From Planctomycetota bacterium (GTDB taxonomy: Bacteria; Planctomycetota; Planctomycetia; Pirellulales; Pirellulaceae): DNA of 46,566 nucleotides. This document shows positions 18,031 to 26,351 of this stretch, one piece after another. The stretch covers positions 1 through 46,566 of the forward strand of contig JAQCHP010000023.1 of NCBI GenBank assembly GCA_027619595.1, in the 5' to 3' direction. A program made the position numbers and the translations under genes. The notes beneath the pieces were generated by a model. The model worked only from the letters and a program-made list of their open reading frames with translations. It had not been told where the DNA came from and did no database searches. Numbering within the stretch: position 1 is the stretch's first letter; each line of letters starts with the position of its first letter.

Positions 18031-19853
18031 CCGACGACCTCAGTCTTCAAAAGTCGGGCAATATCGCCTTTCAGGTGGTGATTTTTCGTGACGAAGGAGC
18101 TCCGTCGGGGGCGATTTCTTATCCTCTCCAGGTGCCCGAAAGGGGCTTTACCAACGACCGTGAGGCGTTCAAACAAGCCTTGAGTCAGGTGGAAGCCGAA
18201 ACGGGTGCGCCCTATTTTCCTGAACAGGTCGACGTGGGTGTCAACGCCGCACTGCGAGATTTAAAATGGACGGAAGACAAGGATACGTCGAAGTGGATCT
18301 TCCTGTTTACCGACGCCCCACCCTTTGAGCCCAACTTTGACGAGTCCAATAACAAGGCCCGGCGACATGTCGATACGCAAGTGCTCATCGACTCGGCCCG
18401 CGATCGTGGTATACGAATCAACACGATTCTCTGCACAAGTCGGGAGGAAGATCGAATTGCATACGAGCGTGGGTTGGATCAAACCCGCAGCTTCCTCAAT
18501 CAATTGACGAATGGCACTGAAGGAGTGATGCTCGATTTGTCGTACCCAGATATCCGTCGCGTTCTGGAGGCCGCTTCGCACAAGCCGGTGTCTCCCGTGG
18601 CCAAAATCGGTGCGATTTCTCGACAAGATATTGAATCGGTACGACAAGCCGCCGTGAAACGCAAGGATCCGGTGGCCCAGGAGTTTCGGATTCGACTCGC
18701 GATCCTCCCTCACACGGATTTAAACTCCCAAGATCAAGTGCCGTCCGACGCGTCGGAGGAGATTGCCACGGAATTACGAGAAAAGTGGCGTCGAGCGGGT
18801 GCGGAAGTCGCGAATCCACGGAATGTGCAACAGGCCTTACGTTCCCTATCGCTGGAAGGTGTGGAAGGTACGTCGCTTGTTCAGGCGCTGGGTAATCGGC
18901 TCAAGGTTGATTACGTAGTCTGGGGCGATTACAGCATGAGAAATGGCGTGGCTCAGCTTGAGTCAGCTCTGTACGACCCCAAAGATGGTCAGGCGAAGCT
19001 GAGAGCCTCGCAGGCCGAGAGTGCCAGTGTGTCATCCATTCAGCTTACTGGCGTTGTAACGCAGCAAATGATTTCGGCAGCTCTCGATAAACGCCAGGAG
19101 TTGGACCAGCGTCTGGTTGCTGTGTTGGCCGGGGTGCGCAGTCGTCCGACGCTTGAAAGTGGCATTGTGTCGCCCGTGGCTGGCGATGCTGCCGAGCGTA
19201 GTCACGTATTGATGGGTTTGCATCAATTGGAATTGGCGCTTAGCTACCCGGTAGGTAGCGACGATTCACTACCCTTGTTAAATTCAGCGCGAGAATCGCT
19301 CGAGAAGGCCGTCGGGTCGGCTGGCGACCCGCGGAATGCGTGGGCACAACTATTACTGACGAGTTGCTACTACAACCTTTGGTTTGGTCACTATCAACGC
19401 GGAGACGGTGCCGAAGCGAGTCGTATACAGAAGGAATTTCAAAAATCTCTGTCGCAGGCATACAACTCTCGCAATCGGAAACGTATGCCACTCCCGAGTA
19501 TGCAAGAGGAGATCATGGCGGATTACGCCCTACTTAAGGACAAGGACTATCCGAAGGCAATTGGTGTCTATGAAAAACTAGCGCTGCTCAAGGACGACCC
19601 CAACCCCAACACCGCGCTTCGTGCGCATTGGATGCTCGTAGGGATTTATGCTGGTGACTGGCAGGTGCCGAGTGAGTTTGTCGATGTGGCCAAAGCTCGT
19701 CAGCACTTACAACAGATTTTGGCCCATTGGCCGGATCGCCCGGAGGCGAAGTACTACGCGTCGTTTGTGCGGGCTGATCAACGTGTTGCCGCCAGCAGTA
19801 CGTTCCTGCCTTTAGCCAATGGCGAACTGGCGAACGTAGATGCGGCTCCCTAA
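18027..19853 (+). CDS. VWA-TPR-like protein, main fragment
   Basis: 608 codons from ATG 18027, which is really the Met of GQMTDD inside the VWA domain rather than a translation start. The VWA domain continues to about residue 190 (WIFLFTDAPPFEPN near the metal site). A middle region (about 210-370) includes VVWGDYSMRNGVAQLESALYD, resembling a penicillin-binding-activator or LpoB-like pattern (weak). The C-terminal part (about 385-590) is helical and TPR-like (AWAQLLLTSCYYNLWFGHY, YPKAIGVYEKLALL). With the N-terminal anchor the protein would be exported or periplasmic. The protease gene starts 27 bp after its stop, on the same strand. Confidence 0.75.
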   Translation: MTDDLSLQKSGNIAFQVVIFRDEGAPSGAISYPLQVPERGFTNDREAFKQALSQVEAETGAPYFPEQVDVGVNAALRDLKWTEDKDTSKWIFLFTDAPPFEPNFDESNNKARRHVDTQVLIDSARDRGIRINTILCTSREEDRIAYERGLDQTRSFLNQLTNGTEGVMLDLSYPDIRRVLEAASHKPVSPVAKIGAISRQDIESVRQAAVKRKDPVAQEFRIRLAILPHTDLNSQDQVPSDASEEIATELREKWRRAGAEVANPRNVQQALRSLSLEGVEGTSLVQALGNRLKVDYVVWGDYSMRNGVAQLESALYDPKDGQAKLRASQAESASVSSIQLTGVVTQQMISAALDKRQELDQRLVAVLAGVRSRPTLESGIVSPVAGDAAERSHVLMGLHQLELALSYPVGSDDSLPLLNSARESLEKAVGSAGDPRNAWAQLLLTSCYYNLWFGHYQRGDGAEASRIQKEFQKSLSQAYNSRNRKRMPLPSMQEEIMADYALLKDKDYPKAIGVYEKLALLKDDPNPNTALRAHWMLVGIYAGDWQVPSEFVDVAKARQHLQQILAHWPDRPEAKYYASFVRADQRVAASSTFLPLANGELANVDAAP

Positions 19854-19879
19854 TCGCCGTGTTTTGCCAAGAGGAGCGG

Positions 19880-20770
19880 ATGGCGACCAGAATGGAAGCG
19901 AATTGGATGCAACAAGTAGTTCGGCGCAGGGCGGTAAATTGGTGGTTCGTTATCGGTTTCATGGTACTCTTGACCGCCGTGGGATTGTTGTGGAAACAAA
20001 CCACGACGAGCCGAACTAACGTAGTCGACGCAACAACGCGTCAAGAGAACTTACGGACGCTCTCGGACGGACAATCCATTGCCTTGGACGCATCCGGCAA
20101 GGCATTTGCAGAAATGTCGCGAACGTGCGAATTGATTGCTCAACGGGTGCAACAAAGCGTCGTACATATAACATCCGAAGATGCTGAACTGCTGAATCGT
20201 GAATCACCACAGTTGCGCGAAGTCTGGGGATTGCCTGAAGAGACGCGACTGATGGGCGGATTGGGGTCGGGCACAGTCGTGCGGCGCGACGGTTGCATTT
20301 TGACCAATGAGCACGTGATTCGTGGCATGAATCGCCTCCAGGTGATTCTTTCCGATGGGAGTAGTCACACCGCGCGTCGCGTGGCTGAGGATCCCGGCTT
20401 GGATTTGGCACTTATCCGAATTGATCGTGTGCTCCCGGCACTTGATTGGGGTGACAGCACGATTTTGCAGCCCGGCAGTTGGGTCCTGGGAGCCGGGAGT
20501 CCCTATCGTGGTCTCGACGGGAGTCTGAGTTGGGGAATTGTCAGCGGGTTGCGGCACAATCTAGGTGCCGGGCCCTACCAAGAATTGTTACAAACAAATA
20601 GTGTAACGCACCCAGGGTTTAGCGGAGGTCCGCTCGTGGACCGGAATGGTCAGTTGGTGGGGATACATGTCGCCATCGTCGGAACAGCGACGCACGGATT
20701 GAGCTTAGCGCTGCCTTCCGCTCGCATTCGTGAGGCGGTTCAGCGGATGCTTGGGCCAGATCCTCAATAA
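19880..20770 (+). CDS. Membrane-anchored trypsin-like serine protease (S1C, HtrA-like, no PDZ)
   Basis: 296 aa from ATG 19880, preceded by GAGGAG 4 bp away. One N-terminal helix (about 21-38) anchors it with the protease outside the cytoplasm. The triad is His145 (LTNEHVI), Asp175 (LDLALIRID) and Ser248 (PGFSGGPLVD). The usual Asn before the serine (GNSGGPL) is Phe here. There is no PDZ domain after the protease domain, unlike DegP/DegS, so activation must differ or be constitutive. It lies 27 bp after the VWA-TPR gene and 20 bp before the DUF420-like gene, suggesting one operon. Confidence 0.87.
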   Translation: MATRMEANWMQQVVRRRAVNWWFVIGFMVLLTAVGLLWKQTTTSRTNVVDATTRQENLRTLSDGQSIALDASGKAFAEMSRTCELIAQRVQQSVVHITSEDAELLNRESPQLREVWGLPEETRLMGGLGSGTVVRRDGCILTNEHVIRGMNRLQVILSDGSSHTARRVAEDPGLDLALIRIDRVLPALDWGDSTILQPGSWVLGAGSPYRGLDGSLSWGIVSGLRHNLGAGPYQELLQTNSVTHPGFSGGPLVDRNGQLVGIHVAIVGTATHGLSLALPSARIREAVQRMLGPDPQ

Positions 20771-20790
20771 TCGTTAGGGGAAATGTTGAT

Positions 20791-21282
20791 ATGCCCGACG
20801 GATTCCTAGGAACTCGCGGCTCACTGATGATCGATGTGGTTTTTGTGGCGATGTTTTTGGTGCTGCCGGTGCTGTACTGGAGCATTTACACCGCGCGCGT
20901 GGGGCGACATTATCCGTTCCATAAACGTTTGCAGTTGACCTTGGGGATCGTTCTGCTGGTCGCGGTTTCGGCATTCGAGTTGGAAATGCGGTTGTTTGGC
21001 TGGCAGCATCGGGCCGAGTTGTCGCCGTATTGGCGCGCCGGGCGGTGGAACGACGTAGTCGACGGGTCGCTCGCCGTGCACCTTGCATGTGCGATACCAA
21101 CTTTTTTCATTTGGGTTGCCGTGATCGTACGTGCCGTCCGAACGTTCCCGCGGCCGGCAGCTCCTAACACGCATAGCGGCAGCCACCGCATGTGGGGATG
21201 GATGGCTGCGATTGGCATGACCCTTACCGCCACTACCGGCTGGGTATTTTATTGGCTGGCTTTCGTCGCCAGCCCAATCTAA
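20791..21282 (+). CDS. DUF420-like four-helix membrane protein
   Basis: 163 aa from ATG 20791, after AGGGGA. Four hydrophobic helices are visible (about 13-32, 47-64, 92-113, 137-158), with His residues between and within them (PFHKRLQL, LAVHLACAIP). This resembles DUF420/YozB proteins, some linked to cytochrome oxidase assembly. The function is uncertain. The stop overlaps the convergent leuA stop (21279-21282). Confidence 0.65.
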   Translation: MPDGFLGTRGSLMIDVVFVAMFLVLPVLYWSIYTARVGRHYPFHKRLQLTLGIVLLVAVSAFELEMRLFGWQHRAELSPYWRAGRWNDVVDGSLAVHLACAIPTFFIWVAVIVRAVRTFPRPAAPNTHSGSHRMWGWMAAIGMTLTATTGWVFYWLAFVASPI

Positions 21283-22796
21283 CTGGCGATCTGATTGATG
21301 GCGTCCAGAATGGCCTTGAGCGTAGCTTCGACCGTGTCGGTCGACATGCCGCGTCCGCGATACGAACGGCCTTGAAAGTCGACGTCCAAATTGACTTCGC
21401 CGAGAGCGTCGTGCCCCAACGTAGCGCTGCGCACCGTATAGTCCCGACAAACCAACTTGTATCCAGTAATCTTTTCCACCGCCAGGAACGCCACATCGAC
21501 CGGCCCGTCGCCGTCCTCCAAGGTTTCATGGAATTGTTCCGATCCTCGTGCCAATGTGAGTTCCATGCGAGGCGCGATGCTGGAGCCCGACCGTACACAG
21601 AAATCGACCAGGCGCCATTCCCGTTCGGGTTGGTCATGGAGTTGTTGTTTAATGAGAGCTGCGATGTCGCCGTCGTAGATCTCCTTTTTCTTATCGGCTA
21701 ATAGCTTAAAGCGATCGAAAATCTCGTGCAATTGTTCACCGGTAAGATGGAATCCCATCGCTTTGGCTCGATCCGCCAAGGCTGCCCGGCCGCTGTGTTT
21801 ACCTAATACGAGGTCGGTGCGTTCGAACCCAACGTCCTCGGGCCGCATGATCTCGTATGTGGATGGTTCTTTCAGCATGCCGTCTTGGTGAATGCCTGCT
21901 TCGTGCGCAAATGCATTTCGACCAACGATGGCTTTGTTGCGTTGGACCTGCATGCCGGTGATTCCGGCCACAAGCCGACTGGTAGGGACGAGCCGTCGTG
22001 TCTCGATTTTTGTTTCGAAACGATAATAATCATGTCGAGTACGCAGCGCCATCACGATTTCTTCCAACGAGCAGTTGCCGGCACGTTCTCCGATGCCGTT
22101 GACGGTGCATTCGACCTGACCTGCACCTTCTTCCAGCGCCGCCAGGCTATTTGCGACGGCGAGACCGAGATCGTTGTGGCAATGGATACTAATAACGGCA
22201 CGGTCAATGTTCGGGACACGGTCTCGTAACTTGCGAATCACGCCACCCATATGTGCCGGCGTCGCGTATCCGACCGTATCTGGAATATTCACCGTGGTTG
22301 CTCCAGCGTCGATCGCAGCTTCGACAACTTGGCACAAGAAATCGACTTCGGTTCGAGCGGCATCCTCGGGTGAAAACTCCACGTCATCGCAGTACCGAGC
22401 GGCACGCTGAACTCCAGAAATTGCGCGGGCAATAATCTCTTCACGCGTCATGCGCAATTTGAATTCACGGTGGATGGCACTGGTCGCCAGGAATACGTGG
22501 ATTCTTGGCCGGTGAGCACTCTTTAGCGCTTCCCAGGCCCGGTCAATATCCTGTTCATTGCACCGAGCCAATCCGCAGATGGTGGCTCCCTGGCAGTGGA
22601 GTGCAATCTGCTGCACCGATTCAAAATCGCCCGGTGAAGCGATCGGAAACCCGGCTTCAATCACGTCAACTCCCAAGTCTACCAAGGCGTGCGCGATCTT
22701 TAATTTTTCGTCCAGATTCATGCTGGCGCCGGGTGACTGCTCGCCATCGCGAAGTGTCGTGTCGAACACAATGATGCGGCGATTCGTCGGTTCCAT
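21279..22796 (-). CDS. leuA: 2-isopropylmalate synthase
   Basis: First committed step of leucine synthesis: acetyl-CoA plus 2-oxoisovalerate gives 2-isopropylmalate. The protein is 505 aa, the usual bacterial length. The N-terminal TIM barrel begins with VFDTTLRDGEQSPGA (metal-binding Asp12 and substrate Arg), and ISIHCHNDLGLA supplies the metal-binding His pair. A linker and the C-terminal LeuA dimer/regulatory domain (about 385-505) are present, including the region for leucine feedback. Expression is probably controlled by the leader peptide and terminator just upstream. leuB lies separately at 27.8 kb. Confidence 0.96.
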   Translation of the reverse strand: MEPTNRRIIVFDTTLRDGEQSPGASMNLDEKLKIAHALVDLGVDVIEAGFPIASPGDFESVQQIALHCQGATICGLARCNEQDIDRAWEALKSAHRPRIHVFLATSAIHREFKLRMTREEIIARAISGVQRAARYCDDVEFSPEDAARTEVDFLCQVVEAAIDAGATTVNIPDTVGYATPAHMGGVIRKLRDRVPNIDRAVISIHCHNDLGLAVANSLAALEEGAGQVECTVNGIGERAGNCSLEEIVMALRTRHDYYRFETKIETRRLVPTSRLVAGITGMQVQRNKAIVGRNAFAHEAGIHQDGMLKEPSTYEIMRPEDVGFERTDLVLGKHSGRAALADRAKAMGFHLTGEQLHEIFDRFKLLADKKKEIYDGDIAALIKQQLHDQPEREWRLVDFCVRSGSSIAPRMELTLARGSEQFHETLEDGDGPVDVAFLAVEKITGYKLVCRDYTVRSATLGHDALGEVNLDVDFQGRSYRGRGMSTDTVEATLKAILDAINQIAS

Positions 22797-22816
22797 TGGA
22801 TGTTTCCTTTGTTCTA

Positions 22817-22856
22817 TAAAAAAAGCCCGGCAACCTAGGGGCCGGCTGCGGGGCTT
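22817..22856 (-). terminator. Attenuator terminator in the leuA leader
   Basis: On the minus strand, AAGCCCCGCAGCC pairs with GGTTGCCGGGCTT (13 positions, one mismatch, one G-U) around the loop GGCCCCTA, followed at once by a run of T. It ends about 20 bp before the leuA ATG and begins 28 bp after the leader-peptide stop. This is where translation of the leader could decide between termination and read-through. Confidence 0.85.
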
Positions 22857-22883
22857 GGCGGAATATAATGTTCACACACAGCA

Positions 22884-22943
22884 CTACCGAGGGCTAGTTC
22901 CCCGTCGCTTGAGTCGTAGAAGCAACCATGGTCGGGTTGGCAT
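22884..22943 (-). CDS. leuL: Leucine leader peptide of the leuA attenuator (19 aa)
   Basis: ATG 22943 to TAG 22884 encodes MPTRPWLLLRLKRRGTSPR. Four leucines lie within five codons (TTG CTT CTA CGA CTC), flanked by Trp and Arg, the hallmark of a leucine-sensing leader. It sits between a good promoter and a terminator hairpin just ahead of leuA. With scarce charged Leu-tRNA, a ribosome stalled at the Leu codons would favour an antiterminator and leuA expression. The peptide itself likely has no other function. Confidence 0.82.
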   Translation of the reverse strand: MPTRPWLLLRLKRRGTSPR

Positions 22944-23035
22944 GAATCCGCGCCTGTTGGGTAGAAGTTGAATTACAATGGAGAGGTGCTAGCGGTGTCG
23001 GAACCGCACAGCCCACACGACCTATTGGACATTTG

Positions 23036-23065
23036 AGTGTAGCTGAGCTCAAAAGGTTCGGTCAA
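23036..23065 (-). promoter_or_regulatory. Sigma-70-type promoter for the leuA transcript
   Basis: On the minus strand TTGACC, an 18-bp spacer, then TACACT (5/6 and 4/6 of consensus). The predicted start near 23029 gives a leader of about 230 nt containing leuL and the terminator. Confidence 0.55.
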
Positions 23066-23210
23066 CAGCGCGGATTATAAGGCTCGGGAGTCGACAGTTC
23101 CCTCTTGAGACGCCGAGCAGATTTGCCTACGATGGGCCGCCCCGGGGTACAGGCGGGGAAAGGCTCGAGATATTGGCTCGGCAAGGTCCGTACCGTCTTC
23201 GAGTGTTTCT

Positions 23211-23693
23211 ATGGAATTTGAAGTCAAACGACTAACAAAGCGATGTGCGACGACCGACCAGGAGCTGCGGGCCGGCGAGGTGTACTTCTCGGCGCTGGTG
23301 CAGCAGGGGGCGGAGGTCGTGCGTCAGGACTTTTGTTCTGAGGCTTGGCAAGGTCCTCCCACGGGTACGATCGGATGGTGGACAGGGACCGTCCCTAGTC
23401 TGGAGACCACAAGAACGCATTGGGCGCCGCAAGATGTCATGCTGCACCTCTTTGAAGAACTGGCCGATCAGCCCGATCAGGCTGACCTTCGGTATTTGCT
23501 GACACTCTTGATGATCCGGCGCAGGATCCTCCGCGTGCAGAATACCGAAAACGTCGGCGGATCTGAATTTTTGATCGTGCATTCCGCGAAGCTCGATCAG
23601 GACATACGAGTACAAGTCATCACGCCGTCCCCCGCACGTAAGCAGGTTATTCACGAATATTTGCAAAGATTGATTCTTGAACGCGTGGCCTAG
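23211..23693 (+). CDS. Conserved-looking hypothetical protein with paired cysteines
   Basis: 160 aa, no named family recognised. The N-terminus (FEVKRLTKRCATTDQELRAGEVYFSAL) with Cys12 and a second Cys in DFCSEAW looks like a small metal-ribbon or treble-clef start. The middle is helical (ADLRYLLTLLMIRRRIL), and a strand-rich end has EFLIVHSAKLDQDIRVQVI. It is soluble, with no signal peptide. Start ATG 23211 is the first in frame. Function unknown. Confidence 0.7.
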   Translation: MEFEVKRLTKRCATTDQELRAGEVYFSALVQQGAEVVRQDFCSEAWQGPPTGTIGWWTGTVPSLETTRTHWAPQDVMLHLFEELADQPDQADLRYLLTLLMIRRRILRVQNTENVGGSEFLIVHSAKLDQDIRVQVITPSPARKQVIHEYLQRLILERVA

Positions 23694-23767
23694 GCGATTC
23701 GATTACGAAGATTCGCTGGCTGAGTCCCTCAACAGTGGTTGGTTACTTTCTCGACGCAAGGATACGG

Positions 23768-24847
23768 ATGTCCTTACACAATTGTCTACCAACTGAGCGA
23801 CATCGGTCGTGCCACAGAACGTCGCTATTGTTGTGGCTATCCGTACTCGTCTTTGTCTCCAGCGGCGCTTCTTGCCCGCGGATGATGGGGCGCGGAAGTT
23901 CGATCGCAGCACCCGCACTCTTGATTCCGAACGCCTCCTTGGAACAGGTCCTGGCGGTGATCAACCTACCGGCTGCCACTGTACGCCAGTTACGATCTGT
24001 GGGGGCGCGGTTGACGGTTGATAATGCTCCCACCTTGTCGGCAGAAATTGCCCTGGAACGGCCTCGCCGTTTGCACATCACCGCCAAGCTCAATGTATCT
24101 TTGTCGTCGGAACCCGAAGTCGATTTGGGGAGTAATGACGGGCAGTACTGGATGTGGGTGCGGCGTGAGGAAGTGATTTATACCGGTCGGCACGATGAAA
24201 CAATGACCGGCGCGGCTGGACAATTCTTGCCCGTGCCGCCCGTTTGGATCATGGATGCTTTGGGTCTGTTGGAAGTCGCAGCGCAAGACGTTGAATCGGG
24301 TCCGTCACGTTCCGGTTCCGATCGTTTGGTTTTGCAAACACGCATGCCGGGTCGGCCTGATTTGCGGCGCACGATCGAAATTGATGCGGTACGAGGATTG
24401 GTTCTGACACAGCACCTCTATGACCAGAACGGTCGTTTGCTCGTCTCCGCTTATGCCTCGGATCATCGGTTCATCGCCGAATATGGCCTTTCGCTGCCTC
24501 ACCGAATTAAGATCGACCTTCCGATGGCCCAATCGGAAATGCAACTCGACGCCAATTCTTGGCTGATTAATCAGCTTCCTCGTGATTCTCAGTCGCTGTG
24601 GCAAATGCCGAGTGTGGCAGGGATCGAACGCATTGAACTTACTTCTCCCCAGGGAGTTTCTCCTCAGCAAGCGGTTGCTCCAGCCACCTATCCAGCGGCT
24701 CAAACCATTGGGGCTGTTCCCCCGACGCGGCAGCCGGGATTGCCTCCCCGCGATTCGTTGGGCGGAATCAATACGGCGTGGCGGACACGGGCACCGCAGA
24801 GCGGCGTGACCGATTCGCGTCTCCAAAGACTGCCTTCCCTGAGGTAG
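23768..24847 (+). CDS. Hypothetical lipoprotein
   Basis: 359 aa from ATG 23768. The N-terminus is a lipoprotein signal: a basic stretch, a hydrophobic core (LLLWLSVLVFVSS), and a lipobox-like SGASC. A strand-rich body follows (RRLHITAKLNVSLSSEPEVDLGSNDGQ), reminiscent of LolA/LppX-type lipid-binding folds, but with no diagnostic motif. The Pro-rich C-terminus (about 300-359) is probably disordered. An in-frame ATG lies 33 bp upstream but would only lengthen the signal. Function unknown. Confidence 0.7.
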   Translation: MSLHNCLPTERHRSCHRTSLLLWLSVLVFVSSGASCPRMMGRGSSIAAPALLIPNASLEQVLAVINLPAATVRQLRSVGARLTVDNAPTLSAEIALERPRRLHITAKLNVSLSSEPEVDLGSNDGQYWMWVRREEVIYTGRHDETMTGAAGQFLPVPPVWIMDALGLLEVAAQDVESGPSRSGSDRLVLQTRMPGRPDLRRTIEIDAVRGLVLTQHLYDQNGRLLVSAYASDHRFIAEYGLSLPHRIKIDLPMAQSEMQLDANSWLINQLPRDSQSLWQMPSVAGIERIELTSPQGVSPQQAVAPATYPAAQTIGAVPPTRQPGLPPRDSLGGINTAWRTRAPQSGVTDSRLQRLPSLR

Positions 24848-25050
24848 CGAGGCACCGGTTGGGAAACGACGATGCCCGTCGGCTAGGTCCCCTAGGTACG
24901 GTTTTCGCCGCTCAATCTTGTTTTATCTGCCATGGCGGGATAAGATGGACCAAGAGGTGCGCGCTGGAGAATTTACTGCTAGCGTCCGCTAGGTTAGGTT
25001 GAACCGCTTCGGGCGATCCAGCCAGTTGCGTTTCAGGAAGGGCTTTCGTC

Positions 25051-25683
25051 GTGGTGCTCACCAATAACGACCGTGATTTGCTGGCCCGGTGCCTGGCGCG
25101 TGAACCGTTAAGCTGGAACCAGTTTGTCGACCGTTTTTTGGGTTTGGTGTTACACATCGTTAGGCACACAGCCCAGGGTCACGGTGTTCTTCTTGACGAT
25201 GCCGATTCGGATGACCTTACGGCCGATGTGTTCCTGACGTTGGTCGACCGGGATTTTGGGGTGCTCCGTCGGTTTCGCGGACGGAGCAGCCTTGCGACCT
25301 ACCTGACCGTTGTGGCAAGACGTGTGGTCGTACATCGACTGTTTCATGACCCGTCGCACTTGATGAGTTCTCAGGCCAGATCCATGCGTCCGGGCAGCCT
25401 CCGCCCTGTGTTGGTCCATGAACTGGGTGATCACGAACTGGGTGATGCTGCCGGCAAGTTGGACCCTGCGCAACAGCGAATCGGGGACCGAGAACAAGTG
25501 GAACGTTTGATGTCCAAATTGGACCCTCCCGAGGCAGCTGTGGTCCGAATGTTCCATTTGGAAGGAAGGTCATACCAGGAGATCAGTGCTCGCATTGGCA
25601 TGCCCGAGAATACGATCGGGCCGACATTAAGCCGTGCACGCAACAAGATGCGAATATCGCACGAAGACTCCCGCGTTTCTTGA
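25051..25683 (+). CDS. ECF-type RNA polymerase sigma factor
   Basis: 210 aa from GTG 25051, with AGGAAGGG about 10 bp upstream. Region 2 (about 10-95) includes DDLTADVFLTLV and FRGRSSLATYLTVVARRVVV. Region 4 (about 145-200) includes SKLDPPEAAVVRMFHLEGRSYQEISARIGMPENTIGPTLSRAR, a clear helix-turn-helix. No anti-sigma factor is adjacent. It differs from the 9.6-kb sigma factor and has no kinase partner here. It lies 204 bp after the lipoprotein gene. Confidence 0.85.
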   Translation: MVLTNNDRDLLARCLAREPLSWNQFVDRFLGLVLHIVRHTAQGHGVLLDDADSDDLTADVFLTLVDRDFGVLRRFRGRSSLATYLTVVARRVVVHRLFHDPSHLMSSQARSMRPGSLRPVLVHELGDHELGDAAGKLDPAQQRIGDREQVERLMSKLDPPEAAVVRMFHLEGRSYQEISARIGMPENTIGPTLSRARNKMRISHEDSRVS

Positions 25684-25777
25684 TGCAGGCCGTGGTTGGC
25701 GTCGCCCCGACGGCGTGGCCCCTACGGCTAAGTCGAAAGGGCGGTGTGCTGCGGTAAATTTGCCCGATTCTGGCGGG

Positions 25778-25806
25778 TTGACAGTCTGCGTAAGCCCTAC
25801 TAGATT
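25778..25806 (+). promoter_or_regulatory. Strong sigma-70-like promoter upstream of fdxA
   Basis: TTGACA, a 17-bp spacer, TAGATT (6/6 and 4/6 of consensus). The predicted start near 25813 leaves an untranslated leader of about 165 nt before the ferredoxin ATG. That is long for a small housekeeping gene. Confidence 0.55.
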
Positions 25807-25976
25807 TCCGAAAGGTTGGATCCATCGGCCATCCTGCGGCCCATTCAGGTTTTTGTGTCCTGGGGCCGATAGTCCAAGAGCAGGTGAGCTTGGCTGACCC
25901 TCGTAAGCCGGTCGCTCCGTGGCGGCTGCTCCCAAGCCATTGGCAGTTCGAAATTTCGTTAAGGAGACCGCCCTAC

Positions 25977-26255
25977 ATGACCCACGTTGTTGCTCAACCC
26001 TGTTTCGGCTGCAAGTACACCGATTGTGTGGTCGTTTGCCCCGTGGAATGTTTCTACGAGGGGGATAAAATCCTCTATATTCATCCGGAAGAATGTATTG
26101 ACTGCGAGGCTTGCGTGCCGGAGTGTCCGGTGGAAGCGATTTTCCACGAGGATAACGTGCCGGAAGAGTGGAAAGCCTTCACGGAGTTGAACGCCGAAAT
26201 GGCCCCCGTTAGTCCGTCCATTACCGAGAAAAAGAAGCCCCTGGTCGACGAATAG
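25977..26255 (+). CDS. fdxA: 7Fe ferredoxin ([3Fe-4S][4Fe-4S])
   Basis: 92-aa electron carrier. The first motif is [18 protein letters not shown] (Cys9, 12, 17, 21, 25) and the second is [12 protein letters not shown]. This spacing matches the Azotobacter FdI type, in which the first cluster is [3Fe-4S] and the second [4Fe-4S]. AAGGAG lies 9 bp before ATG 25977. It is a single gene with a promoter of its own. The C-terminus is charged and followed 8 bp later by a tandem repeat array. Confidence 0.93.
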   Translation: MTHVVAQPCFGCKYTDCVVVCPVECFYEGDKILYIHPEECIDCEACVPECPVEAIFHEDNVPEEWKAFTELNAEMAPVSPSITEKKKPLVDE

Positions 26256-26263
26256 CCGTCAAT

Positions 26264-26338
26264 ACCTGGCGATTTCATCGTAACCTGGCGATTTCATCGT
26301 ACTTGGCGGATCCATTGTACCTGTCGAATACAGGGTCG
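26264..26338. repeat. First 19-bp tandem repeat array
   Basis: Two perfect copies of ACCTGGCGATTTCATCGTA (26264-26282 and 26283-26301), a diverged 18-bp copy (26302-26319) and a partial copy. The array lies between the convergent ends of fdxA and the HNH gene. Confidence 0.85.
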
Positions 26339-26351
26339 TCGGTCCATGGCG

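Noticed and set aside
17995-18035. Programmed -1/+1 frameshift in the VWA gene
   Set aside because: No slippery heptamer or obvious stimulatory hairpin. A one-base deletion explains the data exactly.
22817-23030. T-box riboswitch controlling leuA
   Set aside because: No T-box consensus or specifier stem is visible, whereas a Leu-rich leader peptide and terminator are.
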